A stretch of DNA of 25,431 nt from CAZZDK01 sp964652235 (GTDB taxonomy: Bacteria > Pseudomonadota > Alphaproteobacteria > UBA9219), in NCBI GenBank assembly GCA_964652235.1, contig CAZZDK010000026.1:1-25431 (forward strand). Direction: 5' to 3'. The translations under genes and the position numbers were made by a program. How positions within the stretch are numbered: the first letter of the stretch is position 1; every line of letters starts with the position of its first letter. The notes beneath the pieces were generated by a model. It worked only from the letters and a program-made list of their open reading frames with translations. It did not search any database and was not told the DNA's origin. This document shows, in pieces, positions 7,637 to 15,898 of this stretch.

Positions 7637-7887
7637 ATGGCAAAACGTCGGCGCGGTTTTTGAATAACAATCCCGGTTCGATCGAGAAGGTAAGGTGGAA
7701 CGCTCAGCCGCTCATAACGCTCGGCACGACGCCGTTTGTCACGAAAGTCGATGATGCCGTTTGGGCGCGAACGCTCGATGCCATTCTGAGCGATCTTCTG
7801 GATTTCGGGACCGTGGAGCAGATTCTCTCAAAGCACGGCCTTGTCGCCGGGCGGCACTACCGGCCGATTGCGAAGCCGTATAGATAA
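7637..7887 (+). pseudogene. Small unknown gene interrupted by a -1 shift at a T5 tract
   Basis: GGGAGG lies seven bases before ATG 7637, three bases after the upstream TPR stop. That frame ends after eight codons (MAKRRRGF, stop 7661-7663). A 75-codon frame continues from TTG 7660 in the -1 register to TAG 7885-7887 and has no good ribosome binding site of its own. One extra T in the T5 tract (7657-7661) would fuse both into an 83-residue basic protein ending RHYRPIAKPYR. The options are a sequencing indel, a recent mutation, phase variation, or -1 slippage of TTT onto TTT with a stop in the A site. I do not recognise the product. Confidence 0.5.
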
Positions 7888-8013
7888 ACCTTTTGCGAAT
7901 CTTTTCACAAAAACGCCTTTTTTCGTCCGAAGGATAGACGTTTTCTTGCCGTGTAAGACGGGAGGGCGTAGAAGGAAAGCCCCGCCTTGTGAAGATTCCT
8001 TCCGGATAATCGA

Positions 8014-9186
8014 ATGAAGAAAAAGATTCTGTGGCTGTGCTTTATTGCGCTCGTTCTGGGCGGGGGTTTTCTTGCTTATGAAAAGCTGCGCGGCGAGGAC
8101 GAAGCGGCGAAGATAGAAACCGCCGCTGTGGCGCGCGGAACCATCGAGGATATCGTGACGGCCCAAGGCAAACTGGAGCCGCGCGATTACGTCGATGTGG
8201 GCGCGCAGGTTTCGGGGCAGCTTAAGAAGCTTTACGTCGATATCGGCGACCGGGTGCAGGCGGGCGATCTTCTGGCGGAACTCGACCCCCGGACCTATGA
8301 GGCCAAGGTCAAGGCGGGCGAGGCGGACATCGGCTCTTTGAAGGCGCAGCTTGAACAGCAAAAGGCCCAGGCCGATTATGACCGTTTGCAATTCGAGCGC
8401 GCGCAAAAGCTCGTGAAGACCAAGGCCCTGAGCGAGCAGGAGGCCGAGGAAAAGGAAAAGACCCTCAAGGTTTCGCAGGCCGCCGTCGCCTCGCTCGAAG
8501 CGCAGATCGCGCAGGCCGAGGCTAACTTGGAAACGAACCGGATCAGCCTGGGCTACACCAAGATTTACGCGCCCATGTCCGGGATCGTCTCGGATAAAAG
8601 CGCGGAAGAGGGCGAGACGCTCAACGCCAACCAGACGACGCCGACCATCGTGCGAATCGCCAATCTCGAAGTCATGACGGTCCGCGCCCAGGTGGCCGAG
8701 GCGGACGTTATGCGCCTGAAGCCGGGAATGGAATCCACGTTTTCGACGCTCGGTTCGGGGGACAGGAGATGGAAAGGGACCATCCGCCAGATTCTGCCGA
8801 CGCCGGAAGAAATCAACGACGTGATCCTTTACAACGCGCTGATCGACGTGGAAAACAAGGACGGCCAGCTTATGAACGGCATGAGCACGCAAAACACATT
8901 CGTCGCGGGCCGCGCGGAGGGCGCGCTTACCATTCCTACGCGGGCCTTGGGGCGGCGCGAGGCCGGGCATGACGATCCGGAAAAAGGCGCGGCCTATAGC
9001 GTGCGCGTGATGAAGAAAAACGGCGGGATCGAAGAACGCGAGATTTTCGTGGGTCTTGTCACCCGCTCGAAGGCAGAAGTGAGGGGAGGCCTGTCCGAGG
9101 GCGAGGAGGTCGTCGTTTCCGGCGCGACCGAAACGGCCAAGAAAGTTTCCGGCGGGCCTCGGTTGCCGGGCATGGCGCGGCTGTGA
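8014..9186 (+). CDS. macA: MacA-like periplasmic adaptor of an efflux pump
   Basis: A 390-residue membrane fusion protein. An N-terminal hydrophobic anchor (about 5-22) is followed by the biotinyl-lipoyl-like half motif GQVSGQLKKLYVDIGDRVQ and GDLLAELD (about 65-95). A long alpha-helical hairpin spans about 95-185, then the second lipoyl half (IYAPMSGIVSDKSAEEGE) and beta-barrel domains. In known systems MacA couples the MacB ATPase to a TolC-type outer membrane channel and stimulates its ATPase. The stop overlaps the macB start by GTGA, so the two are translationally coupled. No outer membrane channel gene is in the window. The ribosome binding site before ATG 8014 is weak. Confidence 0.92.
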   Translation: MKKKILWLCFIALVLGGGFLAYEKLRGEDEAAKIETAAVARGTIEDIVTAQGKLEPRDYVDVGAQVSGQLKKLYVDIGDRVQAGDLLAELDPRTYEAKVKAGEADIGSLKAQLEQQKAQADYDRLQFERAQKLVKTKALSEQEAEEKEKTLKVSQAAVASLEAQIAQAEANLETNRISLGYTKIYAPMSGIVSDKSAEEGETLNANQTTPTIVRIANLEVMTVRAQVAEADVMRLKPGMESTFSTLGSGDRRWKGTIRQILPTPEEINDVILYNALIDVENKDGQLMNGMSTQNTFVAGRAEGALTIPTRALGRREAGHDDPEKGAAYSVRVMKKNGGIEEREIFVGLVTRSKAEVRGGLSEGEEVVVSGATETAKKVSGGPRLPGMARL

Positions 9187-11108
9187 GCGAGCCCCTTCTC
9201 AGCCTCAAAGGACTCTCCCGGCATTATCCGTCGGGCGATACGGTCGTGAAGGCGCTCGATGACGTTTCGCTCGACATTTATCCCGGCGAGTTCGTTGCCG
9301 TCATGGGACAGTCCGGTTCGGGCAAAACGACGCTGATGAACCTGATCGGCTGCCTGGATCGTCCGACGTCGGGCGATTATTTCATCGAAGGAAAGCAAGT
9401 CGCCGCGCTTTCGCGCGACGAGCAGGCGCGGTTGCGCTCGCGCACGTTCGGTTTCATCTATCAGCGCTATAATCTGCTGGAGACGGCCTCGGCGCAGGAA
9501 AATGTGGAGCTTCCGGCCATCTATGCGGGCGCGAAAAAGGAAGAGCGCAGCGCGAAGGCCGCTTCGCTTTTGGAGAAACTGGGCATCGGCGAACGTCTGG
9601 CCAGCAGGCCGAGCGCCCTATCCGGCGGCCAGCAACAGCGCGTGGCCATCGCGCGGGCGCTTGTGAACGATCCGGCGGTAATCCTGGCCGACGAGCCGAC
9701 GGGCGCGCTCGATTCCCGCAGCGGCGAGGAAGTCATGGCCCTTCTCAAAAGCCTGAACGAGGAGGGGCGGACCGTCATTCTCATCACGCACGACGAGAAA
9801 ATCGCGAGCCATGCGCAAAGGCAAATTCGTATCGCGGACGGACGGGTGCTCTCGGATACGGGTTTCGTTCCGTCGGAAAGAGCGATCGAGCCGCGTGAAA
9901 ACGGCGGCGTCGGCGAGCCGATCGCCGAAATCGGCGAGGCGGTGAAGATGGCCGTCCGCGCCCTGCGCGTGAACAAGTTTCGCACGTTTTTGACTTTGCT
10001 CGGCATCATCATCGGCGTGGCCTCGGTCATCGTCATGCTGTCCGTCGGCGCGGGCAGCAAGCAGAAAGTTCTCGACCAAATCACCGCGATGGGCACGAAC
10101 CTGATTATGGTGCGTCCCGGCGCGCCCGGAATCCGGCCCAGCAGCGACGTTTCGACCCTCACGACGGAGGACGCCGAGGCGATAGAAAAATTGCCGAACG
10201 TTCTCGCCGTCGTGCCGGAACGATCCGGCAAATACACCGTTCGCCGCGGGCAAACGGATTCTTCCGTTTCCGTCATGGGAACGAACTGGAACCAGCCGGT
10301 CGTGAACAACTGGCCGATCGTGGCCGGTTCCGCCATGTCCGAGGCGGACTATAGGCGCATGGCCCCCGTCGCGCTGATCGGCCAGACGGTGAAAAAGAAT
10401 TTCTTCCCGGACGAAGATCCCATCGGCCAGACGATCATCGTCAAGAACATCCCCTTCGAGATCATCGGCGTGATGGGGACCAAGGGTTCTTCCATGTTCG
10501 GCACCGACCAGGACGACGTGGTTTTCGTGCCGCTTTCGACCGGAACGGTGCGTTTGTTCGGTCGGGCCTATCTTTCCAACATCACGGTTCAGGCGGACGA
10601 CGTGAAGCTGATCGAGCGGACGCAGGAGGACATTCGCCAGCTTCTTTTAGAGCGGCATAGAACAGAGGATTTTTCCGTTCGCAACATGGCAAGCTTTATC
10701 CAAATGGCGACCGAGACGCAAAACACGCTGACCCTTCTGCTCGGCGCGGTGGCGGCCATTTCGCTGCTCGTGGGAGGCATAGGGGTGATGAACATCATGC
10801 TGGTGAGCGTGACGGAACGCACGCGCGAAATCGGCGTGCGTATGGCCACGGGCGCGCGAGCGAAAGACATCATGCTTCAGTTCATGACCGAGGCCGTCGT
10901 GGTCTGCCTGACGGGCGGGATCATCGGGGTTCTTTTGGGAATCGCCGTTTCGCTGATCGTGAACGCGGCGGGCATGAGAACCGTCATCACCATGACGCCC
11001 ATGCTTTTGGCCTTTACCTGCGCGGTGAGTACGGGACTTATTTTTGGGCTTTTACCTGCCCGCAAGGCCGCCTATCTTGACCCCGTCGCGGCGCTGGCTT
11101 CGGAGTGA
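9183..11108 (+). CDS. macB: MacB-like ABC efflux transporter, fused ATPase and permease
   Basis: A 641-residue protein, close to the usual MacB length. The N-terminal ATPase shows Walker A GQSGSGKTT (42-50), Q-loop YQRYNLL (about 93-99), signature LSGGQQQR (147-154), Walker B VILADEPT with catalytic Glu (166-173) and switch His203. A first membrane segment at about 266-290 is followed by a large periplasmic domain and three C-terminal membrane segments of the FtsX type. MacB works as a mechanotransmission pump exporting macrolides, peptides or lipids from the periplasm through TolC; the substrate cannot be read from sequence. It starts at GTG 9183, overlapping the macA stop. Confidence 0.95.
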   Translation: MSEPLLSLKGLSRHYPSGDTVVKALDDVSLDIYPGEFVAVMGQSGSGKTTLMNLIGCLDRPTSGDYFIEGKQVAALSRDEQARLRSRTFGFIYQRYNLLETASAQENVELPAIYAGAKKEERSAKAASLLEKLGIGERLASRPSALSGGQQQRVAIARALVNDPAVILADEPTGALDSRSGEEVMALLKSLNEEGRTVILITHDEKIASHAQRQIRIADGRVLSDTGFVPSERAIEPRENGGVGEPIAEIGEAVKMAVRALRVNKFRTFLTLLGIIIGVASVIVMLSVGAGSKQKVLDQITAMGTNLIMVRPGAPGIRPSSDVSTLTTEDAEAIEKLPNVLAVVPERSGKYTVRRGQTDSSVSVMGTNWNQPVVNNWPIVAGSAMSEADYRRMAPVALIGQTVKKNFFPDEDPIGQTIIVKNIPFEIIGVMGTKGSSMFGTDQDDVVFVPLSTGTVRLFGRAYLSNITVQADDVKLIERTQEDIRQLLLERHRTEDFSVRNMASFIQMATETQNTLTLLLGAVAAISLLVGGIGVMNIMLVSVTERTREIGVRMATGARAKDIMLQFMTEAVVVCLTGGIIGVLLGIAVSLIVNAAGMRTVITMTPMLLAFTCAVSTGLIFGLLPARKAAYLDPVAALASE

Positions 11109-11197
11109 TTCGTTAACGATAACAGGCAGAAAGCCAGTTTTTGAAAGGATTCTCTTGCGCTTCACGCGAACCAATGCCAAAAAGGGTCCGGCTTCTC

Positions 11198-11212
11198 GGC
11201 GCTTTAAGCGCC
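11198..11212 (+). repeat. Small palindrome in the mreB leader
   Basis: GGCGCTT and AAGCGCC pair around a single T, 25 bases before the mreB start. A one-base loop cannot form a normal RNA hairpin, so it is better read as a DNA palindrome. It could be chance. Confidence 0.2.
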
Positions 11213-11237
11213 TCTTGAAAGACGGACAGTAAAACTA

Positions 11238-12278
11238 ATGTTTTCCAATCTCTTAGGACTTCTTTCCGCCGATATGGGCATTGACCTTGGGACGGCGAAC
11301 ACGCTTGTCTACGTCAAGGGGCGGGGCATCGTTTTGAACGAGCCTTCGGTCGTCGCGATTGCGACAAGTCGCGGCAAGCGCCAAGTGCTGGCCGTGGGCG
11401 ACGAGGCGAAGCTCATGCTGGGGCGCACGCCCGGCAACATCCAGGCCATCCGGCCATTGCGCGACGGCGTGATCGCGGATTTCGAGGTCGCGGAAGAGAT
11501 GATCAAGCACTTCATCCGCAAGGTGCATAATCGCCGCAGCTTCGCCAATCCGCAGATCATCATCTGCGTGCCGTCGGGTTCGACGGCGGTGGAGCGCCGC
11601 GCGATTCAGGAATCGGCGGAATCGGCGGGCGCGCGCCGCGTGTTCCTGATCGAAGAGCCGATGGCGGCCGCGATCGGCGCGGGCCTGCCCGTGACGGAGC
11701 CTACCGGCTCGATGGTCGTCGATATCGGCGGCGGAACGACGGAAGTCGCGGTGCTTTCTCTCGGCGGCATCGTCTATTCGCGCTCGGTGCGCGTGGGCGG
11801 CGACAAACTCGACGAAGCCATCATCAATTACATCCGCCGCTATCATAACCTGTTGATCGGCGAAAGCACGGCCGAGCGCATTAAAAAGGAAATCGGCTCG
11901 GCCTCGCCGCCGGAAGACGGGGAAGGGCGCGTGGCCGAGATCAAGGGCCGCGACCTTATGTACGGCGTGCCCAAGGAAATCGTGATTACCGAACGGCAGA
12001 TCGCCGAAAGCTTGGCCGAGCCGGTCAGCGCGATCTTGGAAGCCGTGAAGGTCGCGCTTGAAAACACCGCGCCCGAACTGGCCGCCGACATCGTGGACAA
12101 GGGCATCGTGCTGACGGGCGGCGGGGCGCTTTTGCGCAATCTCGATTTGGTCCTGCGCCATGCGACGGGGCTGCCCGTTTCGGTGGCCGAGGACCCGCTC
12201 TCCTGCGTTGCGCTCGGCACGGGCCGCGCGCTTGAAGAGATGAGGACACTCAAGAACCTGCTGGTCAGCGGGTATTAA
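11238..12278 (+). CDS. mreB: Rod-shape protein MreB (bacterial actin)
   Basis: A 346-residue actin homologue that polymerises under the inner membrane and guides lateral cell-wall synthesis. The N-terminus has an amphipathic start (MFSNLLGLLS) typical of membrane-binding MreB, then phosphate 1 (DMGIDLGTANTLVYV), phosphate 2 (VVDIGGGTTEVAVLS, about 160-174) and the adenosine motif (LTGGGALLRNL). Length and ends match the family. mreC and mreD usually follow in the same direction. Here the next gene is a permease on the opposite strand whose end overlaps the mreB end by 14 bases. The ribosome binding site before ATG 11238 is poor (GGACAG). Confidence 0.97.
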   Translation: MFSNLLGLLSADMGIDLGTANTLVYVKGRGIVLNEPSVVAIATSRGKRQVLAVGDEAKLMLGRTPGNIQAIRPLRDGVIADFEVAEEMIKHFIRKVHNRRSFANPQIIICVPSGSTAVERRAIQESAESAGARRVFLIEEPMAAAIGAGLPVTEPTGSMVVDIGGGTTEVAVLSLGGIVYSRSVRVGGDKLDEAIINYIRRYHNLLIGESTAERIKKEIGSASPPEDGEGRVAEIKGRDLMYGVPKEIVITERQIAESLAEPVSAILEAVKVALENTAPELAADIVDKGIVLTGGGALLRNLDLVLRHATGLPVSVAEDPLSCVALGTGRALEEMRTLKNLLVSGY

Positions 12279-13545
12279 CCTTCGCCCAAACCAAACGGCC
12301 TGCCGATAGAACGATGGCGGCCAGCATTGCGTCCAAACCGCCTACGGACGTGAGCGAGGGAAGAAGACCCAAGCCCATTTGCTCCGGCGGCATGGCGGCA
12401 ATCCCTATGAAGGAAGAAACGGCCCACACGGCGAAAGCGGCGGGGACGAAGCGCCGCGTCGCGTGATATTCGCTGCGGCCTCCCAGAAAATCGAGGCTGT
12501 AAATCGCCAAAAGCGGTATGGCGAAGACGCCGAAGAGGATGAAGAGCGGAATCATGCGCTCAAACAACCCCAGCGTCGCGAGGCCCGTGCCTAAAATCCC
12601 GGCCAGAGCCGTGAGCCACGCGCGCGGCACGCGCGGGAAAAGCGTCGCGAGATTCAACGAAGCCGAATAGAGGTTCAGATCGTTCGTCGTCCATGTCGCG
12701 AGGATCAGGATGATCAGCGTCAGGGAGCCGAGCCCCAGATTGACAAGAATCTCAAGATAATCGGCCTGATGTAAAAGCGCCGTCGTAAGCGCGGTGCACA
12801 GAAGCAAAAGCGGGTAGCACAGCCCCATCGCCAAAACGCCCGAAACGATCGAGTGCTTGGCGTCGGCGGCGAACCTTTTGATATCCGGCATGACAACAAC
12901 GCCGACGGCATAAGCGCCGACGATGGCCGCGACGGCGGCGCCCACGGACATGGGGTTGGACGGTATGGCGGTCAGCCATACGTCGTTTGTCCCGGCGGAC
13001 AGGGCTTCGATGAGGGCATAGGCCATGACGCCCAAAAGCAACGGAATCGAGAGCTGCGCGAGCTTGCCGACGCCCTTAATGCCCGCGATGGCCGTCGAGG
13101 CCATCAAAAGGCCGGTGATGACGGTGACGAGCGTCGGGTTGAAAGTCATCTCCGGCGCGATCTTTTTTGCCAAAAGCAAGAACGTCTTCGCGCAAATCTC
13201 CGTCTGGATGCCGAACCAGCCGAAAAGGGAAATCGCCAAAAGGAGCCAGACGATCTTGACGCCTTGCGTGCCGAAAGATTGTTTGACCAGAAGCGAGGTG
13301 GTGAGCCGCGTTTTGACGCCGATATAGCTCGTCCATCCGGAAAGCAGGGAAAGCAGGATGCCCGCAAGACCGAGCGCCAGCAGCAGCGCGTGCGCAGGCA
13401 GGTTTGCTCCGAGCATCGCGCCGAGCATGAAAACCGGCACGCAAACCGTGACCGCGTTTTCAACGTTCGTGAGATACAGCCATTTGAAACGCGGCCCCTT
13501 GTTTTCGGGAACTGGGCCGTTGGAAAAGTCTTGCAGAAAATCCAT
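12265..13545 (-). CDS. NCS1-family permease, CodB-like (cytosine/purine transporter)
   Basis: A 426-residue integral membrane protein with about twelve hydrophobic helices. The N-terminal region (NVENAVTVCVPVFMLGAMLGA), the following GWTSYIGVKTRLTTSLLVKQSFG segment (split here only by naming it) and the WTTNDLNLYSASLNLA region fit the nucleobase:cation symporter-1 family, nearest to CodB. It probably imports a nucleobase or related compound with a cation, but the substrate is uncertain. I start it at ATG 13545, with GGGGGAAG upstream; a longer reading would run into the fdxA coding region. It follows fdxA by 19 bases in the same direction, so the two likely share a transcript. The last 14 bases overlap the mreB end on the other strand. 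Confidence 0.87.
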   Translation of the reverse strand: MDFLQDFSNGPVPENKGPRFKWLYLTNVENAVTVCVPVFMLGAMLGANLPAHALLLALGLAGILLSLLSGWTSYIGVKTRLTTSLLVKQSFGTQGVKIVWLLLAISLFGWFGIQTEICAKTFLLLAKKIAPEMTFNPTLVTVITGLLMASTAIAGIKGVGKLAQLSIPLLLGVMAYALIEALSAGTNDVWLTAIPSNPMSVGAAVAAIVGAYAVGVVVMPDIKRFAADAKHSIVSGVLAMGLCYPLLLLCTALTTALLHQADYLEILVNLGLGSLTLIILILATWTTNDLNLYSASLNLATLFPRVPRAWLTALAGILGTGLATLGLFERMIPLFILFGVFAIPLLAIYSLDFLGGRSEYHATRRFVPAAFAVWAVSSFIGIAAMPPEQMGLGLLPSLTSVGGLDAMLAAIVLSAGRLVWAKVNTR

Positions 13546-13564
13546 GTTTCTTCCCCCGGGGTTT

Positions 13565-13897
13565 TTATCCTTCCCCCGGCTCTTCGCTGAAATATTCTTC
13601 CTTGCCGCTCCTGCCTTTCCAGGCATCGGCGTCGGCGGGCGGTTCCTTTTTGCGCGTCACGTTCGGCCACTTGCCCGCGCATTCGCGGTTGATTTCCGCC
13701 CATTTCGCGGCGCGGCTGTCCGAGTCCGACATGATGGCTTCCGCCGGGCATTCCGGTTCGCACACGCCGCAATCGATGCACTCGTCCGGGTTGATGACGA
13801 GCATGGTTTTGCCTTCGTAAAAACAATCGACCGGGCAAACCTCAACGCAGTCCATGTATTTGCAGCGGATGCAGGCTTCGGTCACGACGTAGGGCAT
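13565..13897 (-). CDS. fdxA: Seven-iron ferredoxin, FdxA type
   Basis: A 110-residue soluble ferredoxin carrying one 3Fe-4S and one 4Fe-4S cluster. By comparison with Azotobacter ferredoxin I, C9, C17 and C50 should hold the 3Fe-4S cluster and C21, C40, C43 and C46 the 4Fe-4S cluster. C12 and C25 match the non-ligand cysteines of that protein. The length and the acidic C-terminal extension are typical. The physiological partner is unknown. GGAGAAG before ATG 13897 is a good ribosome binding site. A permease gene follows in the same direction, an unusual pairing. Confidence 0.95.
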   Translation of the reverse strand: MPYVVTEACIRCKYMDCVEVCPVDCFYEGKTMLVINPDECIDCGVCEPECPAEAIMSDSDSRAAKWAEINRECAGKWPNVTRKKEPPADADAWKGRSGKEEYFSEEPGEG

Positions 13898-14054
13898 GGG
13901 TCTTCTCCGGCGATTGAGAAAAAGTTCGTAAACAAGGCTTTTTTAATCCGCCGGGGGCTTTTCCGCCAGCTTTTTCTGCCGGACCTTTTTTTAGGGCCTT
14001 TTATCGGGCACAATGCGGGCCGGGCGATTCTCTTGCGAAAAAAGGAGGCTTTCC

Positions 14055-14288
14055 ATGTCGCAGATCCAATCCATCGTTTTCGGCGCGCTTCTTGTGGCGG
14101 TCTGTTTTGCGCTTGTTCATACTTCGGGTCCGGCTGCGGCTCTGAACGGCGGGCCGTATGTGCTCATGCAGCACAGCAATACGACGGCGAATGTCGGCGT
14201 GTTTCGGCTGGATACGGTTTCGGGCGCCGTGAGCTATTGCTACCTGACAGGCCGGGCCGATCTGGCCTGCACAAAGGAGGTTGAATGA
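14055..14288 (+). CDS. Small secreted protein coupled to the aminopeptidase gene
   Basis: A 77-residue protein with a signal peptide (hydrophobic core about 7-22, likely cleavage after GPAAA near residue 31). The mature part is about 46 residues, with a short conserved-looking core (GGPYVLMQHSNTTANVGVFR, then DTVSGAVSYCYL) and two cysteines that could pair. I chose ATG 14055 because AAAGGAGG lies just upstream; an in-frame ATG at 14013 would hide the signal peptide. The stop overlaps the aminopeptidase start as ATGA, so translation is coupled. I do not recognise the family. Confidence 0.7.
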   Translation: MSQIQSIVFGALLVAVCFALVHTSGPAAALNGGPYVLMQHSNTTANVGVFRLDTVSGAVSYCYLTGRADLACTKEVE

Positions 14289-15676
14289 GCGTGGTGTTTT
14301 CCTCTCTTTTGAAGGGCGGCGCGCGGCGCGGCGCGGTGCCCTTAAGGATCCTTTCCCCGAAAGCCTTTGCCGGATGGGAAAAGAAACAGCCGGCGTTTCC
14401 GCGCGCATGGATCAAGGCGAGAGGCTTTAAGCCCAAGGCAGGCGAAAGTTTGGTTCTTCCGGACAAAAGCGGGAAAATCGCACAGGTCGTGGCCTGCGTT
14501 TCCGATCCGGTGGAAATATGGGATCTGGCGGGGCTGGCCAGGGGATTGCCCAAAGGGACCTATAAGCTCGAAGGCGCAAGCCGGGAGGAAGAGACCAAGC
14601 TTGCCCTGGGATGGCTTTTGGGTTCGCATTGTTTCTCGCGTTATAAAAAGGATGAGGGACACGCCTCAACACTTTGTTTATCAAAGAAAACGGACCTTAG
14701 GCCGATTGCCCTTATGGCTGAGACGATCGCTTGGGTTCGTGACCTTATTACGATGCCCGCCGAGGATTTAGGTCCTGCCGAGCTGGCCGAGGCCGCACGT
14801 GAGACGGCCAGGCGATTCGGCGCGAAGGTGAAAGAGATCGTCGGCGACGATCTGCTCAAAAAAAACTATCCGGCCATTCATGCCGTAGGCCGCGCCAGCC
14901 CGCGCGCGCCGCGCCTCATCGACCTGACGTGGGGCCATCCCAAGCATCCGAAAGTGACTTTGGTCGGCAAAGGCGTGTGCTTCGACACGGGCGGTTTAGA
15001 CATTAAATCGTCCGCCGGGATGTTCCTCATGCGCAAGGATATGGCGGGCGCGGCCATCGCGCTTGGCCTTGCAAGGCTTGTGATGGCGCGGAAACTTCCC
15101 GTGCGGTTGCGCGTTTTGATTCCCGCCGTCGAAAACGCCGTGGACGGCCGGTCGTTTCGTCCGTCGGACATCATTAAAATGCGCAGCGGCCTGACGGTCG
15201 AGGTCGGCAACACGGACGCGGAGGGAAGGCTCGTTCTGGCCGACGCGCTGGCCGAAGCGGCGAGCGAAAAGCCGGAGCTGCTCATAGATTTTGCCACGTT
15301 GACCGGAGCTTCGCGCACCGCGCTGGGAACGGAACTTTCGGCGCTTTTCACGGACGACGAGGCTCTGGCTATCGATCTGATGGCGGCGGGGCAGGAGCAG
15401 GAAGATCCTCTCTGGCGGCTTCCTTTGTACAAGGGCTATGAAAAAATGCTCAAAAGCGCGTTTGCCGACATAGGTTCAAGCGCGAACTCGCCCTATGCCG
15501 GAGCCATCACGGCTGCGCTCTTTTTGCAACGGTTCATCCCGAAAAATCTGCGTTGGGCGCATCTGGATCTTATGGGCTGGAATGTCTCCTCCCGGCCCGG
15601 GCGACCCGAAGGCGGCGAGGCGATGGCCCTTCGGGCGGTCTTTACCATGCTTGAAAAGCGTTTCCCAAGGACGTGA
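14285..15676 (+). CDS. Leucyl aminopeptidase, M17 family
   Basis: A 463-residue cytoplasmic di-metal aminopeptidase that removes N-terminal residues, usually leucine, from peptides. The metal and catalytic motifs are complete: VGKGVCFDTGG (K229, D234), RKDMAGAA (D252) and NTDAEGRL (309-316, with D311, E313 and R315). The N-terminal domain is shorter and less conserved, as in many alphaproteobacterial members. AAAGGAGG precedes ATG 14285, inside the end of the small secreted protein gene. An NlpC/P60 hydrolase gene lies a little further downstream. Confidence 0.95.
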   Translation: MSVVFSSLLKGGARRGAVPLRILSPKAFAGWEKKQPAFPRAWIKARGFKPKAGESLVLPDKSGKIAQVVACVSDPVEIWDLAGLARGLPKGTYKLEGASREEETKLALGWLLGSHCFSRYKKDEGHASTLCLSKKTDLRPIALMAETIAWVRDLITMPAEDLGPAELAEAARETARRFGAKVKEIVGDDLLKKNYPAIHAVGRASPRAPRLIDLTWGHPKHPKVTLVGKGVCFDTGGLDIKSSAGMFLMRKDMAGAAIALGLARLVMARKLPVRLRVLIPAVENAVDGRSFRPSDIIKMRSGLTVEVGNTDAEGRLVLADALAEAASEKPELLIDFATLTGASRTALGTELSALFTDDEALAIDLMAAGQEQEDPLWRLPLYKGYEKMLKSAFADIGSSANSPYAGAITAALFLQRFIPKNLRWAHLDLMGWNVSSRPGRPEGGEAMALRAVFTMLEKRFPRT

Positions 15677-15769
15677 AAAAAGGAACGCTTCGCGCCGCTC
15701 TTCATCTTCCAGTAGAGGATGAAGATCGCGCCGCGCGGGCTGAATCGGTTTCGGGCGGCTAGAACCATT

Positions 15770-15785
15770 CTTGCCGCGCGGCAAG
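15770..15785. promoter_or_regulatory. 16-bp perfect palindrome, candidate MarR operator
   Basis: CTTGCCGCGCGGCAAG is perfectly self-complementary and lies 113 bases before the marR start. Its outer halves, TTGCC and GGCAA, match the half-sites of the E. coli MarR operator, but with a 4-base centre in place of 2. It could instead form an mRNA hairpin. Confidence 0.35.
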
Positions 15786-15898
15786 AGGAGGAATCGCAAA
15801 AAATGAAAATTCTTCGTCTTGCGAATCAAGCCGTCCCTGACACACACTCCATCCCGTCGCATTTTTCGAACATCTCCTCGTTATAAGGATCCGGTATC

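Noticed and set aside
11253..12161. A 302-codon minus-strand frame opposite mreB
   Set aside because: Arg/Asp/His-rich shadow of a certain gene.
15700..15724. Hairpin CTTCATC/GATGAAG after the aminopeptidase gene as a terminator
   Set aside because: The stem is short (7 bp) and no T-run follows on the plus strand.
15476..15862. A 128-codon minus-strand frame at the aminopeptidase 3' end and the marR leader
   Set aside because: Mostly opposite the aminopeptidase gene. There is no ribosome binding site or domain, and it would cover the palindrome at 15770.
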